Assembly (NCBI RefSeq): GCF_004193775.1
Contig: NC_041011.1
Coordinates: 17,937,173 to 18,001,172 of the forward strand
Direction: 5' to 3'
DNA length: 64,000 bases
From: Glycine soja
Taxonomy: Eukaryota; Streptophyta; Magnoliopsida; Fabales; Fabaceae
This document shows, in pieces, positions 57,546 through 64,000 of the stretch. The notes beneath the pieces were generated by a model. It was not told the DNA's origin. It did not search any database and saw nothing but the letters and a program-made list of their open reading frames with translations. The translations under genes and the position numbers were made by a program. How positions within the stretch are numbered: position 1 is the stretch's first letter; each line of letters opens with the position of its first letter.

Positions 57546-59400
57546 CCTGCATTTAGGTCTTCTTTGGCTATCCCTTCATTTGCATGTGTTATATTCCTTC
57601 ATTCATTTGACGATTCTGCTTCCTTGTCGTCTCAGGCCCTTTGTTGTTGTTGGTTGTCTTCATCGTGGTGTACATCGTAGTGTTTAAGGAAGATAAGGTG
57701 GTTCCATAAGGTAAGATACATTGTGTGTTTTGTGACAGAAACTATGATTTTTGTTTAGGTTCTTATGTAATCTGCAGCTATGGCTTGTAATTTTATTTTT
57801 TTGCGTTTCAGTGGGGTTTAAAATCCAAAGACGAGCTTCGGGAACGGCCTGCTGCAATCCTTCATCAGTGGTGTCATCCTGTGCCACATTATCAGTTTCG
57901 TTGAGCATCGTTTGGTCTATTGTGCAAGTTAGTACACTGAACTTCATGAAACCCCCTATGTTTAATTTGAGCTTTAGATTTGCTCTCCATCCTTAGTTGT
58001 GTCTATAATTGAATAAACTCAAGAATAAATTATATATACGGTTGTTGTTAGCAGTATATTTTGTTCTATCTTTTGGTTCCTTACCAATCAACCCTTTAGG
58101 ATATGTGGAATCAAAAAGGCTGAAACAAAGAATTTATTTATTTTGATCCCTCCTCTGTTTTGATAATTAATTTTTGTTTTTAAATAATGTTCTTAATTAT
58201 GTTATCTATACCACTTTCATCTTCACCTTTTTTGTTCCAAATGTTATCTATGCCACTTTTTATGTAATAAAATTGATTGGCTCTGGGAGGTAGAGTGAAT
58301 GTGAAGTCAAGAAAAAAAAAATAAGAACTACAATATAATATTAAATAATTTAAATCAAATGGTTTTAAGATTTAAAATGCACTACATATTATAAAGAATT
58401 CTTAGAAGTGTCTTCTCTTTTTGTCTCCTGTTTGATTAGGACCACGACTAATAGGGAAAATGCTCGAGCAAGTTAGAACTTGAAAGCATTTGAAAATTGT
58501 TGTTCAATGTAATAGAGGCTATGTTGGTTATTAATAAAAAGACAAAAAGTTGATAATTCTAACTCTTTTAATTGAAGCTATGCCAATTATGCTTGGTGTT
58601 AGTTAGTGTGTCTTTGTGCAAGGGATGATGACTCTGCCTTGTGATCTTTAAAAAACAAGGAAGCTCTAACACATGTAATCATCAAGATCTTGTCTTTAAT
58701 GAATGAAATCTCAGTAATGCCCCTTGTCCCTTGCCCCCTCTTTCTATAATTCCCAAGGGAAAGGGTTTATTGAAGTCAACATCATCTCGAAAGATCTCTA
58801 ATTTGTCATCTTACCGCCTACAGAAGGGTTTATTCACTTTTTTGTTCCAAATGTTATCTATGCCACTTTCTCCATTTATTTATTATTTTAAAATATCAAG
58901 AAGGTATTGCTTTTTTCCAATAATATCTTAAAAACAAATGTACTAGTAGAAGTATAACTTTAACTATACAATATAATTAATTATTTATAAAATAAGAAAA
59001 CTTTAATCACATTAAATTATTTTATTATAGTTAGAATTAATATAGTTAGGTTGATGAATATAGGGGTTTATCATTACCCACCAAAACTTATCAGAATAAT
59101 GCGCCATTTGAAAACAGGAGTAGCGAACAGTGAAATGGATCAAGTTTCTTCTTTTTTATGTATTATGAATTTTATGATACTGTTTTAATAACTTCAAATC
59201 TGTGTGTGGTGTTAAAATAACTATGTAACCTCGTGACTCAGATTAAAAAAAGAAGTCTTCGGGATTTTGGATTTTATATATTCAGATACTCTACAAGTTA
59301 TGGGGTCCAACTCACTCGGGTGTCTTGTAGCACCAAATTAGATTCCTTTCGGTTCTATTTACCAATTATGTGTAAAGAAATTTTTGTTCTTTTTTTTTCC
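57546..59400. other. Downstream of CACTA leader; possible non-coding exons
   Basis: A segment at about 57,811-57,930 follows TTTTTTGCGTTTCAG, a strong acceptor, and could be a second leader exon (GGTTTAAAATCCAAAGACGA...). No conserved protein. The remainder is A/T-rich with TTTTTGTTCCAAATGTTATC present twice (58,228 and 58,840), a small internal repeat. Confidence 0.4.
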
Positions 59401-59407
59401 TGAGACT

Positions 59408-59426
59408 TGAGAGAGAGAGAGAGAGT
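59408..59426. repeat. GA microsatellite in presumed 5' UTR/promoter
   Basis: A (GA)9-type run about 300 bases upstream of the LRR gene start. GA/CT runs are common in plant leader regions; no function is proven. Confidence 0.8.
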
Positions 59427-59719
59427 AGGCACAGCAGTACCATATAACTGACTTTTATTATCTTTCCTTCAGTTAGGTTCACTTCACTTCATCTTTATCA
59501 ACTGCAGAAAGCAGGAGAATTATCTTTTCTTTCTGCAGCCACTTTCTCTCTACAAAAACAATCCAATTCCTCCTTCATTTTCTCAGTACCCTCATTTAAT
59601 CATTTTTCGTGCTCTCACATACAGCCTGTTTGCCTGCCACACTCTAACACATTCTACCTACCCCAAAAGTTCTGCGACTAATTCTCCAACCCCCCAAAGC
59701 ACCAAACTGATCAAAAGAT

Positions 59720-60836
59720 TTGGTGAACAAAACAAACAAGTTGTACTTGGTAACCATATCCTTCCTTCTTCTACTTCTTCAATCTGTTACATCTCAATTT
59801 GTTACACCTCTTAACTCTGATGGGATTCACCTGCTTAAATTCAAATACTCCATCCTCAGCGACCCATTATCAGTCTTAAAGAACTGGAACTACGACGATG
59901 TAACACCATGTTCATGGCATGGTGTTGCATGCATGCAGTGAAATTGGAGCCCCTGGTACCCCTGACTTTTTCAGAGTAACTAGCTTGGCCCTTCCCAATA
60001 GCCAGCTTTTGGGTTCCATTTCTGAAGACTTAGGCTTGATCCAATACCTTCGCCACATCGATCTTTCCAACAACTTCCTCAATGGCTCTCTACCCAACAT
60101 TATCTTCAACTCTTCTGAACTTCAAGTACTTTCCCTCTCAAACAATGTTATCTCCGGTGAACTACCTCAGCTAATTGGTAAAATGACAAACCTTAAACTT
60201 GTCAACCTCTCCGACAATGCCTTTGTCGGTTTGATCCCAGAAAAGCTCTCTACTTTACCAAACTTAACCATTGTTTCTTTGAAGAGTAACTACTTTTCTG
60301 GTAGTGTCCCTAACGGGTTCAACTACGTGGACATTCTGGATCTGTCCTCCAATTTGCTCAATGGTTCTTTGCCAAATGAATTTGGCGGCGAAAGCTTGCG
60401 CTACTTGAACCTCTCTTACAACAAAATTTCTGGAACAATACCGCTAGCATTCGTGAAACAGATTCCTGTAAACACAACAGTGGACCTCTCGTTCAACAAT
60501 CTGACAGGGCCAATACCAGGATCTGAAGCTTTGCTCAACCAGAAGACAGAGTTTCTATCAGGGAATGCTGATCTCTGTGGTAAGCCTTTGAAGATTCTTT
60601 GCACTGTTCCCTCTACTATGTCCTCTGCTCCACCCAATGTTACCACATCTTCACCAGCCATTGCAGCCATACCAAAAACAATTGACTCAACCCCTTCAAC
60701 AAAGTCAACAGGAAGCACCACCAGTTCTCAGAATGTGTCACAAAGTGTCCTAAAACCTGCCACCATAGCAGCGATTGTGGTAGGAGACTTAGCTGGCATG
60801 GCCATTCTGGCCCTCATCGTTCTCTTCATGTGTTAA
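59720..60836 (+). pseudogene. LRR receptor-like kinase gene, frameshifted and lacking the kinase domain
   Basis: The first frame (59,720-59,941) has a signal peptide (LYLVTISFLLLLLQSVTS) and the LRR N-terminal cap ending PCSWHGVAC. The second frame (to 60,836) carries about six leucine-rich repeats (LRHIDLSNNFLNGSLP, LQVLSLSNNVISGELP, LRYLNLSYNKISGTIP and others), the cap NADLCGKPLKILC, a Ser/Thr/Pro-rich stretch and a membrane segment (IAAIVVGDLAGMAILALIVL). The frames are split by an ATGC tandem duplication at 59,927-59,936. The frame stops just after the membrane helix (FMC, stop), so the kinase half of the receptor is missing. By architecture it resembles the LRR-RLKs with inactive kinase domains of the At2g23300/At4g34220 type; that comparison is from memory. 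Confidence 0.8.
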
Positions 60837-61133
60837 CGTTCTAGTAGGACATTTTCTGTATTTGATGACCATAAACTGATAAATAAATGTTATTTTATAT
60901 GAACAATCTATAGCCCTTATTTTTTTTTTTGTTTAGATTGAATCTTTCTTGGTAACTAATATGAATTTTGTTATTCTTATGTTATGAGCAGTAATTTGGG
61001 CTAATTGGAAATTTAATTTCAATTACTGCTTTGTTTTAATTCATACACTAGTAGCATATTGGTATAATTGCTTGTAATTAATTATATTGAGAAAGTACTG
61101 ATATTTTTATACTGTGTCTATGCTGGACAAGAA

Positions 61134-61135
<2 letters not shown>
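60837..61135. other. Flank 3' of the truncated LRR gene
   Basis: AATAAATG at about 60,881 could act as a poly(A) signal. The rest is A/T-rich without genes. The kinase exons are not found here. Confidence 0.4.

Positions 61136-61203
<68 letters not shown>
61136..61203. repeat. TA microsatellite
   Basis: A pure (TA)n run of about 34 units. The YIYIYI open frame over it is an artefact. Confidence 0.95.
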
Positions 61204-61205
<2 letters not shown>

Positions 61206-62235
61206 CTGAAAAGGTTAATAATTAAACTCTTTAAGTCGGTTGTACTTGTATTGGTTAGCCAAATTCAAATTGAATAGTCCAATATTTACAAATAAATAAA
61301 AATATAGCTAAAAACAACTTTGCAAAAGCAATACTTCTATATTTTTTCAATCAGCATGTGATTTATGATGTGTTTCACTTGGAAGCCGAATAGGTGACTG
61401 GGTTTATATAATTTGTTGGTTTGCTATTGGGAAGTTTAACCAATTACAATGAGCTAACATGAAGTCAAACTGACTCTAATTTGTTCCTTATGTAATAAAG
61501 CAAATGCTTTGGATATGTCAAGCTAGCATTCCTTCCTGAAGCTTTCTAGTTTTGTTTATTTGTTATTTCTAAAAATTTGTGGTGTAATTGATTTGTTTTA
61601 TTAGGCTGTCCCCTCTTTGATATGGTTTAAGTATTGTTGTTTTTTGAATTTTAGTCCTCTTTTGGATAGATCTCTGGTAAAATTTGATTGCATTTTGGGG
61701 AGAAAGGGGAAAGCCTGGAAGAGACAAGACTTGAGGAGTACTTTCTTGGAGGGGGAGGGATACAAATATTATGCTCAAGATAGTCCTCTAATAGAGACCA
61801 ATCAAATAACAATACTTCCGAGTTCTTGACTTCTTTTACTGCACTATTCTTTGTCTTGTTCTGAGTTTGCCCTCTACATCTAGATTTGGAGGTTCCGGTC
61901 TTCATCTTTTACATCTCGCCTTTACTGTCTTGATCAAGTTTGATTAGGAGGCTTAGCCATTGTCTTTTGTGCTAGGGTCTATTCTGAAGGTTCTGGTTTG
62001 TTCTGGTTGTTTCTTATATTTTCCCTTTGTTACAGATATTAGTTGAATTGGCTATTAGATGATTGGTTATAGTTAGTTGAAGTTGTTAGTTGATAGGTGT
62101 TGATTCTCTTCTTTTATGCAAGGGACATTATGCCTAATTGTATTGTTTTCCTCATTTTTTCAATCAACTATTAAACATAATTTCACATATAAAATCTGGA
62201 ATTCAATCATATTCTATATTAAACTATTAAATTTT
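61204..62235. other. No recognised gene
   Basis: Moderately A/T-rich. Short frames at 61,569-61,905 show no family features. Confidence 0.4.
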
Positions 62236-62910
62236 ATGAAGGCCAGCACTTGGGTTTCCAGCAACTTTGGGAGATTAAAATCCCTCCTAGAGCCTTATCT
62301 TTTGCTTGGAGATTGTTATGGGATAGACTCCCTACTAAGGACAATTTAATTAAGAGACAAATTCTTGTTGACAATGACCTTTGTCCCTTCTGCCATAGCC
62401 AACCCGAATCCGCCTCTCATTTGTTCTTCTCTTGTGCTAAGGTTCTGCCTCTATGGTGGGATTTCTTTTCATGGGTGAAGGAAGACAGGGTCATCCATTG
62501 CAGGCCCATTGATAACTTCCTCCAGCATCAGCCTTTAGCAGGATCAAAGGGGTCTAATAGAAGATGGAAGATGTGGTGGATAGCAGTTACAATTACTATC
62601 TGGAAGTCCAGCAATGAGTTGATTTTTCATAACAAACCATTCGATATCTCTAAGCTGGCTGACTCAACTCTTTTCCTTTTGTGGACCTGGTTGAGGGGAT
62701 GGGAAAGGGACTTTATGGTTCCTTTCCAGTGTTGGTCTTCAGCAATGCCTCTAGTCTTTAAGTAATGTTTCCATTGTAGGGCAGGGTGGGGGCTTGTTGT
62801 CTATTGTTTGTTTTTGTTCCTGCTAGTACAAGATTCCTTCTATGTATATCTTGAAGTACCTCTGGTACTTTTTATTAATATAAATTATCTTTGCATTTCA
62901 AAAAAAAAAA
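62236..62910 (+). mobile_element. 5'-truncated LINE with intact ORF2 C-terminus and tail
   Basis: The frame 62,250-62,765 reads LWEIKIPPRALSFAWRLLWD, RLPTKDNLIKRQ, CPFCHSQPESASHLFFSCAK and VLPLWWDFFSWVKEDRV. It continues through WWIAVTITIWKSSNELIFHN to WTWLRGWERDFMVPFQCW and the stop. This is the zinc-finger RVT region. There are no internal stops, unlike the copy at 48,830. The tail has AAGTACCTCTGGTACTT (62,854) and a poly(A) at about 62,900. It is a young but dead-on-arrival insertion. Confidence 0.8.
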
Positions 62911-63225
62911 TATACTATTTAATACCTTTAACAACTAGAAAGAGTAAAAAAAGAAGAAAAATAAGAACAGAAATACCAAGATATTAATGGATGTATAAAA
63001 TTATGAATGATTCATATATTACTAGGATGTTCTTATATGATAGTATTGATATACTGTTATACAATGTACAAGATTTATTTGTTTAATCATAATAAGTGCA
63101 AATTATTGTGACTGCTTTACTTAATGGATGTCTTACGATTGAATTTCATTGTGACACACAATATGTTATGCTTAATTTTGGACACCTTGTGGATTTTGCA
63201 TTAATTTGTTGGATGTTTTGTGCAG
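62911..63225. other. A+T-rich sequence, nothing recognised
   Basis: Probable intron-like sequence ahead of the tetraspanin exon (it ends in TTTTGTGCAG). Confidence 0.4.
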
Positions 63226-63333
63226 TCTGGATGCTGTAAACCTGCAGAAGAATGCCAGTTTAGCTATGTGAATCCAACGACATGGACGAAGCCCACAAAT
63301 GTGACTAATCAGAGCAATCCAATTGACTCTTGA
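63226..63333 (+). pseudogene. Isolated tetraspanin exon fragment
   Basis: After the acceptor TTTTGTGCAG the frame reads SGCCKPAEECQFSYVNPTTW, TKPTNVTNQSNP, IDS and TGA. The GCCKP motif and the following cysteine belong to the large extracellular loop of plant tetraspanins, membrane proteins with four helices. In the family the segment normally continues with a DC pair; here IDS and a stop replace it, and no other tetraspanin exon is visible on either side. It is a captured or relict exon. Confidence 0.7.
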
Positions 63334-63859
63334 ATTTGATATTGAGTATTGAGGTGATTATTACATAACTCTCCTCATTAACCCGTGCTTAGGACAAGCT
63401 ATATATAAGACCATATAGGTATATACAGTTCGCTAAATATCTAAACATAGCAAATATTACTACCTTTATAATAAGTTGCTTTTTGACAATATTTTAGCTT
63501 TTTTTTTTTCTTGTTATATATGCTCTGATCTAATATGAAGTGGAAATTGAACTCCTGGTTCCAGAAAATCCTGTATTTAATCATGATAATAGTATTTTCT
63601 ATGAACAAGCTGTTTTGCTTTATTTTTTTCTGGGTTGATTCTGATATGAAAGCATTGACTTGAATTTTATTTCAAAGTATATTATGTGCTTTAGTATAGT
63701 TCATGTGATATTGAAAAATAATAAATTTGGTAGCTTTGTGTTTAATTTTCTTATAATCAGCAGTATGCAACTTGGATTAAAAAATTAAATTTCAATTTAT
63801 TGTTGGTTGTAATTGATATGGTTAAGGACACTAGCATAACTCCTATCTTATAACTGTGA
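63334..63859. other. A+T-rich sequence, nothing recognised
   Basis: No frames, terminal repeats or RNA genes that I can support. Confidence 0.4.
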
Positions 63860-64000
63860 ATTCAAGTATCCAAAGCTACCTTCCTCAAATAAAGTGCCTC
63901 AAATAAAACAACCCCAAATGAGTACACATCTGATTTCTTGGTCAATTGATGCCTCCTGAAATATTCAGGATCCAAGTATCCAAAGCTACCTTTCAAGGGT
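63860..64000 (-). pseudogene. Receptor-like kinase domain fragment (CrRLK1L-like), runs off the window
   Basis: The minus strand reads [20 protein letters not shown] then [20 protein letters not shown] and on to a stop at about 63,863. [26 protein letters not shown] is subdomain VIII-IX of CrRLK1L (FERONIA-type) receptor kinases. The end is abnormal: the last residues come from a second copy of the segment coding SFGYLD (CAAGTATCCAAAGCTACCTT occurs at 63,863 and 63,973), so the frame has been scrambled by a local duplication. The remaining gene, if any, lies to the right of the window. Confidence 0.7.

Noticed and set aside
62222..62925. Possible LINE target duplication (AAACTATTAAAT before, ATACTATTTAAT after)
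   Set aside because: The two strings differ at several positions and the region is A/T-rich; not convincing.

Overview
This is plant nuclear DNA, A+T-rich and dominated by transposable elements. Several things point to a legume, most likely soybean or a close relative: CACTA transposons with CACTACTAGAAA ends and AACATCGGTTTT-type subterminal repeats, Ty3/gypsy and copia LTR pieces, plant LINE tails, and the sequence CTCGCCCAGGCGAGCT inside an LTR-like repeat. The species is an inference from memory of repeat families; no search was run. I see no complete, intact host gene. Everything gene-like is a transposon gene or a broken or captured fragment.

Layout. 1-22,600 is a mosaic of segmental duplications. 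One block (about 4,335-10,422) recurs at 15,990-20,974 and in part at 54,020-56,604. The block 1-1,515 recurs at 50,483-54,015, and only that second copy still carries most of a kinesin-14 motor pseudogene. Inside copy 1 lie a degenerate LINE, a copia 3' end and a three-exon gene fragment. 22,378-25,431 is a small CACTA derivative with Ulp1-like protease remnants but no transposase. 27,674-40,536 is a 12.86 kb CACTA element bounded by matching TIRs and a perfect 3-bp target duplication (CTA). It carries a TNP2-type transposase, a Ulp1-like protease gene, an inverted gene duplication, several nested LINE pieces and very large AC microsatellites.

41,390-47,279 holds LTR fragments (a gypsy polyprotein tail plus LTR, and an LTR-like repeat shared with 14,653-15,989), two isolated CACTA 5' ends, and OB-fold/RPA-like gene scraps in both orientations. 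48,720-49,593 is a 5'-truncated LINE. 56,605 starts another CACTA-like element with a ten-unit GACGGT hairpin array. Downstream of it, to the window end, lie a truncated LRR receptor-kinase gene, a LINE, one tetraspanin exon and a receptor-kinase domain fragment.

Functional reading: the two CACTAACATCGG elements belong to one family. The larger would have supplied transposase, but its single 1,065-codon frame has three nonsense codons, so it looks recently disabled. The gene fragments (kinesin, LRR-RLK, tetraspanin, CrRLK-like kinase, RPA-like) fit the known habit of plant CACTA and similar elements of picking up host exons, although the boundary of the element at 56,605 cannot be closed within this window.
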